The notes below the pieces were generated by a model. It was given only the letters and a program-made list of their open reading frames with translations. It was not told where the DNA came from and did not search any database. A stretch of DNA of 64,000 nt from Cytobacillus firmus (GTDB lineage: Bacteria > Bacillota > Bacilli > Bacillales > Cytobacillaceae), in the NCBI RefSeq assembly GCF_023657595.1, contig NZ_CP098323.1:4178001-4242000 (forward strand), in the 5' to 3' direction. The position numbers and the translations under genes are program-made. Shown here one piece after another: positions 9,357 to 17,336 of the stretch (its first letter is position 1; every line of letters starts with the position of its first letter).

Positions 9357-10199
9357 ATGGAACAAGCGACATTTTCAGGAACAGAGCCAATTAATGGAAC
9401 AGATGTTTATTATGAATACTATAAGCATGAGTCCTCCAGGAATACCCTGGTTCTGCTGCACGGTTTTCTTTCGTCCACCTTTAGCTTTCGCAGGCTGATT
9501 CCTCTGCTGCAAACGGAATTCAATGTGGTTTCGATGGATTTACCGCCCTTCGGCAAAAGCGGGAAATCCCAGCAGTTCGTCTACTCCTATAAAAACCTGG
9601 CTGATACGGTTATCCGCTTATCAGAAAAACTGGGCTTTGAAAAGGTCACTTTAATAGGGCATTCCATGGGAGGACAGATTGTATTAAATGTTGCACATTC
9701 CAACCCTGATCTGGTTGACCAGGCCGTACTGCTGTGCAGTTCCGGGTATATGAAACGAATGAAGCCGCATATCATCTTTTCAAGCTACATACCGTTCTTT
9801 CATCTGTATGTGAAATTATATCTTCAGCGCTCAGGGGTAAAACAGAATTTAAAAAATGTTGTTTACGATCATTCCATGATTGATGATGAAATGCTCTATG
9901 GCTATTTGTCGCCCTTTTTAGAAGACGATATTTTCCGGGCCTTAACCAGGATGATTCGCGACAGGGAAGGCGATATGCCTGCTGCTGCATTAAGGAAAAT
10001 AGAAACACCATGCCTTCTAATATGGGGAGAACACGACAGGGTCGTTCCGCTTCATATCGGAAAACGGCTGAATAAAGATTTAAAGAATTCCAAACTGGTG
10101 GTGTTAAAAGATACCGGTCATCTCGTGCCGGAAGAGCGGCCGGAAGATGTTCTAAAGCACATTCGGAGTTTTGTAAATTCCGTTCAAGTGTGCAGATGA
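9357..10199 (+). CDS. yugF: Alpha/beta hydrolase YugF
   Basis: This 280-residue hydrolase has the oxyanion-region motif LVLLHGFLSSTFSFR, the nucleophile elbow GHSMGG, the acid in IWGEHDRVVP, and the catalytic histidine in DTGHLVPEERPE. Together these give a complete Ser-Asp-His triad. The substrate is unknown; C-C hydrolase or esterase activity would fit the fold. The ATG at 9357 is preferred over a GTG at 9327 because AGGAGG lies ten bases upstream. Its place between alaR and yugE matches B. subtilis. It is followed by a strong terminator. Confidence 0.9.
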   Translation: MEQATFSGTEPINGTDVYYEYYKHESSRNTLVLLHGFLSSTFSFRRLIPLLQTEFNVVSMDLPPFGKSGKSQQFVYSYKNLADTVIRLSEKLGFEKVTLIGHSMGGQIVLNVAHSNPDLVDQAVLLCSSGYMKRMKPHIIFSSYIPFFHLYVKLYLQRSGVKQNLKNVVYDHSMIDDEMLYGYLSPFLEDDIFRALTRMIRDREGDMPAAALRKIETPCLLIWGEHDRVVPLHIGKRLNKDLKNSKLVVLKDTGHLVPEERPEDVLKHIRSFVNSVQVCR

Positions 10200-10201
10200 A
10201 A

Positions 10202-10236
10202 AAGGCAGCCCCCGGGTCGGAGAGCTGCCTTTTTTC
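10202..10236 (+). terminator. Terminator of yugF
   Basis: GGCAGC/GCTGCC forms a stem followed by TTTTTT on the plus strand. The convergent yugE gene may share it. Confidence 0.88.
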
Positions 10237-10239
10237 ACT

Positions 10240-10500
10240 TTACATAGCGCAGGAGCCATTATTCTTGATTTCAAGAAGACGCCCGGAGATTTCTATGCAA
10301 TTTTCCAATGGAATGATTTCCTCAAAGGAAAATTCATATATGGATTGAATCTTTCTGGCTAATTTCACCTGATCATCCAAATCATGGACTGCCTGAACTG
10401 AATCTGCAATTTCAGTGTCATAGTTGCCCGGCCCAACTCTAAATGGATCCCACTGATCCAGTGTATAAACAAGCAAAAGATTCGTTTGCTGAATTTCCAT
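10240..10500 (-). CDS. yugE: DUF1871-family protein YugE
   Basis: This 86-residue acidic protein is of the DUF1871 family. It contains LLVYTLDQWDPFRVGPGNYDTE and a predicted helical C-terminus. Function is unknown. It sits convergent with yugF and divergent from patB, as the neighbours are arranged in B. subtilis. No signal peptide or membrane segment is visible. Confidence 0.82.
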   Translation of the reverse strand: MEIQQTNLLLVYTLDQWDPFRVGPGNYDTEIADSVQAVHDLDDQVKLARKIQSIYEFSFEEIIPLENCIEISGRLLEIKNNGSCAM

Positions 10501-10614
10501 TTATATCACCTGATTATTATTCGGCTGAACGAAGCCGCAATATTTTAATTTTTAGCATCAATATCATATCATAGAGTCAGGATACATAAAAGAATTCTAA
10601 AGGCGGTGACAGAG

Positions 10615-11784
10615 TTGGATCGTTTTCATTTCCATCAAAAAATCAGCAGGGAAAATACAGCTTCTGTTAAGTGGGATCGGACCAGGGAGGTTTTCGGCAG
10701 ATCCGATGTATTGCCGATGTGGGTAGCGGACATGGATTTTCAGCCACCCGAGGAAGTAAAAAAAGCCATCGAGGACAGAATAGCTCATGGAGTCTACGGA
10801 TACACATTTGCTCCTGATTCAACCGCAGACTCTATCGGACAGTGGCTTTACAGGCGGCATGGCTGGAAAATTAATAATGAGTGGATTTTATACAGCACGG
10901 GAGTGGTTCCCTCCATCGCAACTGCGATCCAGGCTTTTACGGAAAAAGAGGAGAAAGTAATGCTCCAGTCTCCCGTATATACTCCTTTCTTTGAGATGAT
11001 TAAACAGAATGGCCGCAAAGTCGTTAATTCTCAGCTGAAGCTCGAGAACGGCCGGTACGAAATTGATTTTGCCGATTTTGAAGACAAATTGAAAGAAGGA
11101 GTGAAACTATTCCTCCTATGTAATCCGCACAATCCTGGAGGCCGCATGTGGACAGAAGAGGAACTTAGGAAAATAGGGGAGCTATGCGTAAAATATAATT
11201 GCCTTATTCTTTCCGATGAAATCCATTCTGATTTAATTTATAAAGGCCATAAGCATTATCCCATTGCTTCAATGGATCCACAATTTGCAGACATTACGGT
11301 CACCTGCATAGCTCCGACAAAAACCTGGAACCTTGCAGGGATCCAGGCTTCAGCTGCCATTATTAGCAATGAGAAGCTGCGAAAGGCATTCCAGGCAGAA
11401 CAGCACAAGCAAGGATTCTTTACGCTGTCGGCCTTCGGCATCATTGGCATGGAGGCAGCTTACCGCCATGGCGAAGAATGGCTCGATGGTCTTATGGATT
11501 ATCTCGCTGAAAATAAGCGAACAGCAGCTGAATTTATTGGTGAGCACCTTCCCGGTATTCGCCTGATGGAGCCGGACGGCACCTATCTCCTATGGCTGGA
11601 TTGCCGCGAATTGGGATTAAGTGATGCCGAACTGCGCCAAAGGCTTTTGGAAAAAGGAAAACTCGCATTGGAGCCTGGCCCGAAATACGGCCAGGGCGGT
11701 GAAGGCTTCGTCCGGATGAACATTGCCTGCACGCATGAAGTATTGGCGGAGGGACTGGATAGGCTGAAGCGGGCCTTTGAGTAA
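10615..11784 (+). CDS. patB: Cystathionine beta-lyase / aminotransferase PatB
   Basis: This 389-residue PLP enzyme belongs to the MalY/PatB branch, which cleaves cystathionine or cysteine conjugates to homocysteine or thiols, pyruvate and ammonia. Typical segments are SVKWDRTREVFGRSDVLPMWVADMDF (split here as SVKWDR and LPMWVADMDF), SPVYTPFFEMI, LLCNPHNPGGRMW, LSDEIHSDL, and the PLP lysine in APTKTWNLAG. The start is uncertain: a TTG at 10615 has AAAGGCGG seven bases upstream, while the GTG at 10606 overlaps that site. It is the last gene of the yug-type block before the accessory region. Confidence 0.9.
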   Translation: MDRFHFHQKISRENTASVKWDRTREVFGRSDVLPMWVADMDFQPPEEVKKAIEDRIAHGVYGYTFAPDSTADSIGQWLYRRHGWKINNEWILYSTGVVPSIATAIQAFTEKEEKVMLQSPVYTPFFEMIKQNGRKVVNSQLKLENGRYEIDFADFEDKLKEGVKLFLLCNPHNPGGRMWTEEELRKIGELCVKYNCLILSDEIHSDLIYKGHKHYPIASMDPQFADITVTCIAPTKTWNLAGIQASAAIISNEKLRKAFQAEQHKQGFFTLSAFGIIGMEAAYRHGEEWLDGLMDYLAENKRTAAEFIGEHLPGIRLMEPDGTYLLWLDCRELGLSDAELRQRLLEKGKLALEPGPKYGQGGEGFVRMNIACTHEVLAEGLDRLKRAFE

Positions 11785-11796
11785 TAGTGTGTGGAG

Positions 11797-11821
11797 GCAC
11801 GGCTGGAAGGCCGTGCTTTTT
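11797..11821 (+). terminator. Terminator of patB
   Basis: GCACGGC/GCCGTGC forms a stem with a six-base loop, followed by TTTTT. Confidence 0.88.
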
Positions 11822-11844
11822 GCGTTGTGCGAGATTGCGGTGGC

Positions 11845-12688
11845 CGGTCTGATTAAGTACCCTTTTCGTTGGTCGTTCTTCATTTTGGACGTTATTCCCT
11901 CTGATTAACTACCATATTTCTTTGGTCGCTTCACTTTTGGGCGTTATCCCCTCTGATTAATTACCATTTTCTCTAGTCGCTCTCCTTCTTCGGCGTTATT
12001 CCCTCTGATTAACTACCATTTTTCTTTGGTCGCTCCACTTTTCGGCGTTATTCCCTCTGATTAACTACCAGTTTCTCTAGTCGCTCTCCATTTCGGCGTT
12101 ATTTCCTCCGATTAACTACCATTTTTCTTTGGTCGCTCCACTTTTCGGCGTTATTCCCTCTGATTAACTACCATTTTTCTTTGGTCGCTCCACTTTTCGG
12201 CGTTATTCCCTCCGATTAACTACCATTTTTCTTTGGTCGCTCCACTTTTGGGCATTATCCCCTCTGATTAATTACCATTTTCTTTAGTCGCTCTCCTTCT
12301 TCGGCATTATCCCCTCTGATTAACTACCAGTTTCTTTGGTCGCTCCACTTTTCGGCGTTATTCCCTCCGATTAACTACCATTTTTCTTTGGTCGCTCCAC
12401 TTTTGGGCATTATCCCCTCTGATTAATTACCATTTTCTTTAGTCGCTCTCCTTCTTCGGCGTTATTCCCTCTGATTAACTACCAGTTTCTTTGGCCGCTC
12501 CACTTTTCGGCGTTATTCCCTCCGATTAACTACCATTTTTCTTTGGTCGCTCCACTTTTGGGCATTATCCCCTCTGATTAATTACCATTTTCTTTAGTCG
12601 CTCTCCTTCTTCGGCGTTATTCCCTCTGATTAACTACCAGTTTCTTTGGCCGCTCCACTTTTGGGCGTTATCCCCTCTGATTAATTAC
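11845..12688. repeat. 52-bp tandem repeat array 1 (about 16 units)
   Basis: The array contains about sixteen head-to-tail units whose core reads CTCTGATTAACTACCA then TTTCTTTGGTCGCTCCACTT and GGCGTTATTCC. The unit length is 52 bp throughout. Subtype variants recur in a three-unit (156-bp) order in the second half: GATTAATTACC with TTTAGTCGCTCTCC, then ACTACCAGTTTC, then ACTACCATTTTTC with GGGCATTATC. The first unit is degenerate. The array starts after the patB terminator and ends a few bases past the stop codon of the NERD gene. No gene is visible in it. Confidence 0.95.
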
Positions 12689-12692
12689 TTAA

Positions 12693-13631
12693 TCACCTCA
12701 AACCTCTTCTCCTGTTTTTACCTTCTTTGATAATATGAAGCTTTCCCCCTCCTTTTTTCTCATAATTTCTCACTAGTATCCTCCGCACAGTCTTCCCAGA
12801 CCCTACACCTCCGCACCAATCCACTATCGTATTTGTAGTAATTTTCCTATCTGGAAACAGAACCCTAAATTCATTCACACAACGCAGTATCGCAGTGTCT
12901 GCCTTTTCTTTCAAACCACATTCCCCGCACGTTAAGTATCCTTGAGTAAAGGGGGTCAAGAACGAGGAACACGAATCACACGGGATCCCTTTCCGCAATT
13001 GGGCATAGTTATATTCTGGTATTCTTATGTAGGGGTTCTCTTTCATACAGCGGGCATTTAACTGCTCCGCGAGCTTCATGTTTCTGGATTTCGCCGCAGT
13101 TGGAGTATTTTTTAATTTTGTAAGAAATCGTTTTAGCTGTGAAGGAAATACTGCGGAAATATTTAGTGGAGCCTGATAAAGCTGAAAGCCGGGGTTAATG
13201 AAGATCAGGTGTGATTTGATGGGAAGATGAAAGCCGAGTTCTTTTAGGAGTCCTCGCAAAAGTGTTTCGCATCTCTGCAGCTGAAGAAGGGGATTTTTTA
13301 TTTCTGTTTTGGACGGAAGGGAGTACCATCTTTCATTTTCTATGCAATAGTCACCCTCGTAGTTTTTTACTTCAAAGACAAATAGAGTGCTGCCGGCGAT
13401 AAGGAGGGTATCGATTTGGAAGTGGGTATTGCTGTTTTCCAGCAATAGATCATTTAAAATAATACAAGAGTCTGGTAAGTCCTGTAGCTCCCTGTCAAAA
13501 TGCTGCTCGCCTGCATAGCCCTTCTCTAGATGCAGATACTGTTTTTCATTTTTCAAAGGCAGCTTCAGGCGGCGGGAGAGAAAACGGAGGATTTCCAGCT
13601 CCTTTGGTTCGATACGGAGTTTGTTTATCAT
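12693..13631 (-). CDS. NERD-domain (nuclease-related) protein with zinc ribbon
   Basis: This 312-residue protein has a NERD domain at about 38-150. A PD-(D/E)XK-like core is visible: IDTLLIAG with Asp74 and VFEVKNYEG with Glu87 and Lys89. A C-terminal zinc ribbon follows with Cys218, Cys221, Cys235 and Cys238, then a helical module with a basic tail. Nuclease activity is inferred from the family, not shown. The ATG at 13631 has AAAGGATG seven bases upstream. The 3' end abuts the 52-bp tandem array, and the gene lies in the accessory stretch between patB and kapB, which suggests acquisition. DNA processing or defence roles are possible but unproven. Confidence 0.85.
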   Translation of the reverse strand: MINKLRIEPKELEILRFLSRRLKLPLKNEKQYLHLEKGYAGEQHFDRELQDLPDSCIILNDLLLENSNTHFQIDTLLIAGSTLFVFEVKNYEGDYCIENERWYSLPSKTEIKNPLLQLQRCETLLRGLLKELGFHLPIKSHLIFINPGFQLYQAPLNISAVFPSQLKRFLTKLKNTPTAAKSRNMKLAEQLNARCMKENPYIRIPEYNYAQLRKGIPCDSCSSFLTPFTQGYLTCGECGLKEKADTAILRCVNEFRVLFPDRKITTNTIVDWCGGVGSGKTVRRILVRNYEKKGGGKLHIIKEGKNRRRGLR

Positions 13632-13688
13632 CACTCACATCCTTTATTAAGATAATTTAATTTTATGAAAACTCCTCCAAGACTACAA

Positions 13689-13722
13689 GCAAAATCCCCT
13701 TGGTTTTAAAAAGCAAGGGGAT
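13689..13722 (-). terminator. Terminator of PH-domain gene
   Basis: AATCCCCTTG/CAAGGGGATT forms a stem followed by TTTTGC on the minus strand, immediately after the stop codon at 13723. Confidence 0.82.
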
Positions 13723-14097
13723 TCATAGTACATATTCAGCAAGCACGCTCTGCACTTCGTAGATGTTCAAGTTTTTATTAAAATGTTTTTCAATCGGTTC
13801 GTCTGATCCTGAGATCCAAATTTTTAATTCGGCCTCCAGATCGAAGCTGCCTGCGGTTTCAATGCTAAAATGGGTAATGTTTTTATAAGGGATGCTGTGA
13901 TACTCAATTTTTTTCCCTGTGATTCCCTGCTTATCCACCAGAATCAGGCGCTTGTTTGTAAAAATGAATAAATCACGGACCAGCCTGTAGGCTTTTTCAA
14001 CCTGTTCACTTGGGGCAAGGACGGCTGAAAATTCGTCCTGTACCTCCTTAATGTCCGCTTCAGAGGCATTGCCGATAAAGCCATCGAAAATTCCCAT
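13723..14097 (-). CDS. Bacterial PH-domain (bPH, YvbH-like) protein
   Basis: This 124-residue cytosolic protein consists almost entirely of a bacterial pleckstrin-homology-like domain. Visible elements are LVRDLFIFTNKRLILVDKQG, IEYHSIPYKNITHFSIETAG and LKIWISGSDEPIEKHF. The ligand and role are unknown; related proteins occur in stress-associated loci. The ATG is preceded by GGAGG, itself part of a 17-bp triplicated TATAATGGAG unit. It has its own terminator and no obvious operon partner. Confidence 0.85.
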   Translation of the reverse strand: MGIFDGFIGNASEADIKEVQDEFSAVLAPSEQVEKAYRLVRDLFIFTNKRLILVDKQGITGKKIEYHSIPYKNITHFSIETAGSFDLEAELKIWISGSDEPIEKHFNKNLNIYEVQSVLAEYVL

Positions 14098-14106
14098 TTA
14101 ACCAAC

Positions 14107-14153
14107 CTCCATTATAAGGTTAACTCCATTATACGGTTAACTCCATTATACGG
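14107..14153 (-). repeat. Triplicated 17-bp promoter/RBS-like unit
   Basis: Three copies of CTCCATTATA occur at 14107, 14124 and 14141 (period 17 bp). On the minus strand each reads TATAATGGAG. The copy nearest the PH-domain gene supplies its GGAGG ribosome site, and each TATAAT could act as a -10 element. Confidence 0.8.
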
Positions 14154-14178
14154 ATCGTCCGGAAAAATTCCCAGTGAT

Positions 14179-14206
14179 AAAGGCTTTCCCTTCCCGGAAA
14201 GCCTTC
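14179..14206 (-). terminator. Probable terminator of SOD-like gene
   Basis: AAGGCTTTCC/GGAAAGCCTT forms a strong stem just after the stop codon, but only a short TTTAT follows on the minus strand. Confidence 0.6.
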
Positions 14207-14212
14207 ACTTAT

Positions 14213-14776
14213 TTATTCTTTTGTTGACTGATCATCCTGTGCTTTTTTCTGCCCTTCTTCTTTTTTATCTTTTGAAATACGGCCGCAGGCAATGCGTTCT
14301 CCGGAATCTCCTGCCGGCTGGGTCATGCCATCATCCGGCCCGTCATGGATGACAATGGAGGTCCCTTCCTTTGTCAGCAATGAAGTTTTGTCTTCTTTTA
14401 ATGTGACCTGAGGCGCCATAAAATCAATCTTAACTTTGCCGTCATCCTCGACAATCAAGTTGGGAAGATCACCCGCATGGGATCCTTTTGGGTGAAGCAG
14501 ACCATGCTCCTTATTATCAGGATTGAAATGATTTCCGGCGGATTTGAAATCAGGGGGTTCGCATTTTGCTTCTTCATGGATATGGATAGCAAGCTCCCCC
14601 GGCGGCAGCCCGCTCAGATCACCGGTCAATTTTACTCCGCTCGCTTGTTCCTGCACCTTAATGGTGCCTAATGAATCACCTGCAGCATTATACATTTCGA
14701 CTTCTGTATTTGTAATATTCTCTTCCCCGCAGCCGGACAGAAGAAGAAAAACACCAAGCATCAAGCCTTTTCTCAT
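14213..14776 (-). CDS. sodC: Cu/Zn superoxide dismutase-like lipoprotein
   Basis: This 187-residue protein has a type II signal peptide with lipobox LLSGC (Cys16) and a SodC domain at about 28-168. All canonical metal ligands appear: His65 and His67 (HIHE), His83 (NHFNP), His91 (HGLLHP), His100 and Asp103 (HAGDLPN), and His144 (IVIHDGPDD). Cys72 and Cys164 could form the usual disulfide. A charged Lys/Glu/Gln tail follows. It probably dismutes superoxide at the outer membrane surface. The ATG at 14776 has GGAGG eight bases upstream. It resembles B. subtilis YojM in layout, but the ligand set here looks complete. Confidence 0.88.
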   Translation of the reverse strand: MRKGLMLGVFLLLSGCGEENITNTEVEMYNAAGDSLGTIKVQEQASGVKLTGDLSGLPPGELAIHIHEEAKCEPPDFKSAGNHFNPDNKEHGLLHPKGSHAGDLPNLIVEDDGKVKIDFMAPQVTLKEDKTSLLTKEGTSIVIHDGPDDGMTQPAGDSGERIACGRISKDKKEEGQKKAQDDQSTKE

Positions 14777-14898
14777 GATTGAATCCTCCATCAAGACAAT
14801 TTGCCTTTAGTGTTGCCCAATCACTTTATTAATAAACAAGAGCAGCGCAAGTGCCATGCTCACCCCCGACTCCTGGAAGCTGAGGCTAGATCTTACAC

Positions 14899-14927
14899 AA
14901 AAAAAGAAGAACAGCCGCTCAGCTGTT
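14899..14927 (-). terminator. Terminator of small membrane protein gene
   Basis: GAACAGC/GCTGTTC forms a stem followed by TTCTTTTTTT on the minus strand. The stem overlaps the TGA stop codon of the gene. Confidence 0.85.
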
Positions 14928-15128
14928 CCCCTCTTGTCTATTTTGCCTGTCAATGCGCTCTTCAAGCTCTTTCGCTTTGGCTGCTTCGCGCCTTGATACA
15001 CGGATAATTAATCTCATGGTAAGAATGGCCCCAATTAAGAAGATGGCAAACGTTAAAGCTGCCGGGCCGTATTCTGATTTATCTTCAGGAAAATACAAAA
15101 ACAGTGACAGTACATACCATTGCAGCAT
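14919..15128 (-). CDS. Small membrane protein, unknown
   Basis: This 69-residue protein has one clear transmembrane helix at about 22-42 (GPAALTFAIFLIGAILTM) after a shorter hydrophobic N-terminus. A basic and acidic amphipathic tail follows (RREAAKAKELEERIDRQNRQ), likely a cytoplasmic coiled coil. AAAGGATGG lies upstream of the ATG and a terminator overlaps the stop, both supporting a real gene. I do not recognise the family. It lies between the SOD-like and cyclophilin lipoprotein genes on the same strand. Confidence 0.7.
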   Translation of the reverse strand: MLQWYVLSLFLYFPEDKSEYGPAALTFAIFLIGAILTMRLIIRVSRREAAKAKELEERIDRQNRQEGNS

Positions 15129-15203
15129 TCTAATCCATCCTTTCTGCTAAAAGCAGTGTCCATTAAATTATTATATCAGCAAAGGCTGCACAGTCCAATG
15201 AAC

Positions 15204-15935
15204 TTATTTCAATACCTCGATCTTTTCAATAACCACATCTTCCGCAGGCTTGTCCTGTTCGGCTGTTTCAACCGCTGCAATGCTGTCGACTACATCCATT
15301 CCCTCAACAACCTGTCCAAAAACAGTATGCTTATTGTCAAGCCAAGGTGTACCGCCTTTTTCATAAGCTTTAATGATTTCTTCCGGATAGCCGGCCTTTT
15401 CCATTTGTTCTTTCAGGCTTGGATCAAGTGCCGTGTTCTGAACAATAAAGAATTGGCTTCCGTTTGTGTTTGGACCGGAATTCGCCATGGATAAAGCTCC
15501 GCGAATATTATAGAGCTCATTGGAGAATTCATCCTGAAATGCTTCACCGTAAATGCTTTCTCCGCCCATGCCGGTTCCCTCAGGATCGCCGCCCTGAATC
15601 ATAAAGTCCTGAATGACACGGTGAAAAATCAAGCCGTCGTAGTAGCCATCTTCACTGTGCTTAATGAAATTTTCAACAGCTTTCGGGGCCTGGTCCGGGA
15701 AAAGTTTAATTTTAATATTCCCTTTTGATGTCTGCATTTCCACCAGTCTTTCATTTCCCTGCACTTCTTCAGTCAGCTGCGGAAAATTGTCTGGAGTTTC
15801 ACTTGACTGGTTATTTGTCTGGTTTTCTTCAGTCTCAGAGCCAGTTGCATTGTCCGCTTCTTTTTCAGTGCTTGTCCCGCATGCTGACAGGATAAACATC
15901 AGAATTAGAATGGGAGTTAACATTCGCCATTTCAT
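15204..15935 (-). CDS. Lipoprotein peptidyl-prolyl cis-trans isomerase (cyclophilin)
   Basis: This 243-residue protein has a lipoprotein signal peptide with lipobox LSAC (Cys19), a low-complexity Asn/Glu/Thr linker (about 22-55) and a cyclophilin domain (about 65-240). Cyclophilin signatures are [22 protein letters not shown] and [17 protein letters not shown], and [14 protein letters not shown] near the end. It should catalyse proline isomerisation of exported proteins on the outer face of the membrane. B. subtilis PpiB is cytosolic, so this is a distinct exported form. An AGGAGG-like site precedes the ATG. No operon partner is obvious. Confidence 0.92.
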   Translation of the reverse strand: MKWRMLTPILILMFILSACGTSTEKEADNATGSETEENQTNNQSSETPDNFPQLTEEVQGNERLVEMQTSKGNIKIKLFPDQAPKAVENFIKHSEDGYYDGLIFHRVIQDFMIQGGDPEGTGMGGESIYGEAFQDEFSNELYNIRGALSMANSGPNTNGSQFFIVQNTALDPSLKEQMEKAGYPEEIIKAYEKGGTPWLDNKHTVFGQVVEGMDVVDSIAAVETAEQDKPAEDVVIEKIEVLK

Positions 15936-16057
15936 TATTTTTCAGCCTCCTATAAAAAACTAATCATTTTTTAGCTTACCTGATTTATTGAAAATTTGCA
16001 CTTTGTTTTTTCAGGCTTCATAATAGGGCTAAAGAAAATGAAAAAGGAGAGGTTAGG

Positions 16058-16438
16058 TTGGCAGAAGTAAAGATAGGCGACAAAGTAACAGCCATCTATA
16101 AAACAGGCAAGTATATCGGGGAAGTGACAGATATCCGGCCGCAGCATTACCTGGTCAGAGTGCTTGGGGTCCTAAAGCATCCCATGCAGGGCGATTTGCA
16201 TAATCCTAAAGAAGCGGACGTGATGCTTTTTCATGAACGCCGCGCACTTGCATACAGAGAGCAGACGAATGTGCCTAAGCAAATGGTAAAGCCTTTCGCA
16301 GAAGAAATACCAGATTATAAGGATTCGCTTCAAATAGCACTGGATAGAATGAGAACGGAGCTGGAAGGAGATTCTTCTCCATGGGCTGAGCAAAGCATAA
16401 GAAATCTCGACTCATTGGGGAAAGATTATTTTAAGTAA
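16058..16438 (+). CDS. kapB: Kinase-associated protein B KapB
   Basis: This 126-residue protein has the KapB SH3-like fold pattern: VKIGDKVTAIYKTGKYIGEV, RPQHYLVRVLGVLKHPMQGDLHNP (split) and FHERRALAYREQTNVPK. In B. subtilis KapB is needed for the KinB branch of the sporulation phosphorelay and is encoded with kinB. The start is a TTG at 16058 with GGAGAGG nearby. No histidine kinase gene lies next to it here; the upstream region holds the NERD, SOD and cyclophilin genes instead. The lipoprotein label of the family is historical; no signal peptide is visible. Confidence 0.9.
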   Translation: MAEVKIGDKVTAIYKTGKYIGEVTDIRPQHYLVRVLGVLKHPMQGDLHNPKEADVMLFHERRALAYREQTNVPKQMVKPFAEEIPDYKDSLQIALDRMRTELEGDSSPWAEQSIRNLDSLGKDYFK

Positions 16439-16446
16439 AATGAATA

Positions 16447-16477
16447 CAAGCCAAATCGCTTTGATGGATTTGGCTTG
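16447..16477. terminator. Bidirectional terminator hairpin between kapB and kapD
   Basis: CAAGCCAAATC/GATTTGGCTTG is a perfect 11-bp stem between convergent genes. Neither side has a strong T-run, so termination efficiency is uncertain. Confidence 0.6.
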
Positions 16478-17098
16478 TCAGGCAAATTTATTAAACAGCT
16501 TCGAGAAATCCACCCGGTCGCCAATTGTTGTAGGCTCCGGCCTTTGCAGATACTTTTTATCCTTTTCTACCAGTCTGAAAATATTGTAAGTCGTCAAGGC
16601 ATCATCCAGTGCTCGGTGATGTTTTCCGGTTCCTTCTTTGCCGTATTCCTGAACTGCTTTCCATAATCCTGTCTGGTTTTGGTCCCCAAAGAATCGCTTA
16701 TATTCCATCGAAAGATCCACTTCCCTGCCCCTGAATGGAAAATCCACTCCAGCCTGGATACAATTATTTCTAAGCACCTTCATATCCATATTTCCCCACG
16801 TAACGATTGTGCAGGAACGATTTCTGTTCATATCCTTCATTTTCTTGACCAATTCAAGAAAATCCATTCCCTGATCTACTTGGTCCTGTGATATATGCAG
16901 AAAGGATTTGCATCGCTCGGACAATATCGGAAACCGGACAGGAGTTACATATGAAGAGAACTCTTCACAAACCTGATTGCTGATAACTGATACAATGCCG
17001 GCTTCGATAATTTCCGGAAAAAAACCTCTGAAAGCATTGCCTTTATCAGGCATGGTAAACTCAAAATCAATAAATAAGTATTGATGTTCCTCCCCCAT
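16478..17098 (-). CDS. kapD: DEDDh 3'-5' exonuclease KapD
   Basis: This 206-residue protein is a DnaQ-like exonuclease. ExoI is LFIDFEFTM with acidic Asp11 and Glu13. ExoII includes VTWGNMDMKVL, and ExoIII is KHHRALDDALTT with the catalytic His and Asp. In B. subtilis KapD inhibits the KinA sporulation pathway; its biochemical target is presumed to be nucleic acid. The ATG at 17098 has an AGGTG ribosome site. It is convergent with kapB, a positive factor for KinB, which matches the B. subtilis neighbourhood. Confidence 0.92.
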   Translation of the reverse strand: MGEEHQYLFIDFEFTMPDKGNAFRGFFPEIIEAGIVSVISNQVCEEFSSYVTPVRFPILSERCKSFLHISQDQVDQGMDFLELVKKMKDMNRNRSCTIVTWGNMDMKVLRNNCIQAGVDFPFRGREVDLSMEYKRFFGDQNQTGLWKAVQEYGKEGTGKHHRALDDALTTYNIFRLVEKDKKYLQRPEPTTIGDRVDFSKLFNKFA

Positions 17099-17336
17099 GT
17101 TTTCACCTGCTTTCCCTTAAGATTTAACGGACTTAATTTCTTATATTATAGCATGAAATGTTTAAATTTTCTGATCAAATTGCTTTTATGCTGGAATTTC
17201 TCCATCGCTCTCCTTATCTAGCTATCTATTATGGAATAACCCGCCCGGCAAGCTGTATATTTCCATTCTTCCCAGCATAAACATAAACCATATTCTAGTA
17301 ATCTTAAGAGACAAATAGAGATAAAGGGGGCAGGGT

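Noticed and set aside
11845-12688. Tandem array considered as a CRISPR array
   Set aside because: Units are contiguous with no unique spacers between conserved repeats, and no cas genes lie nearby.
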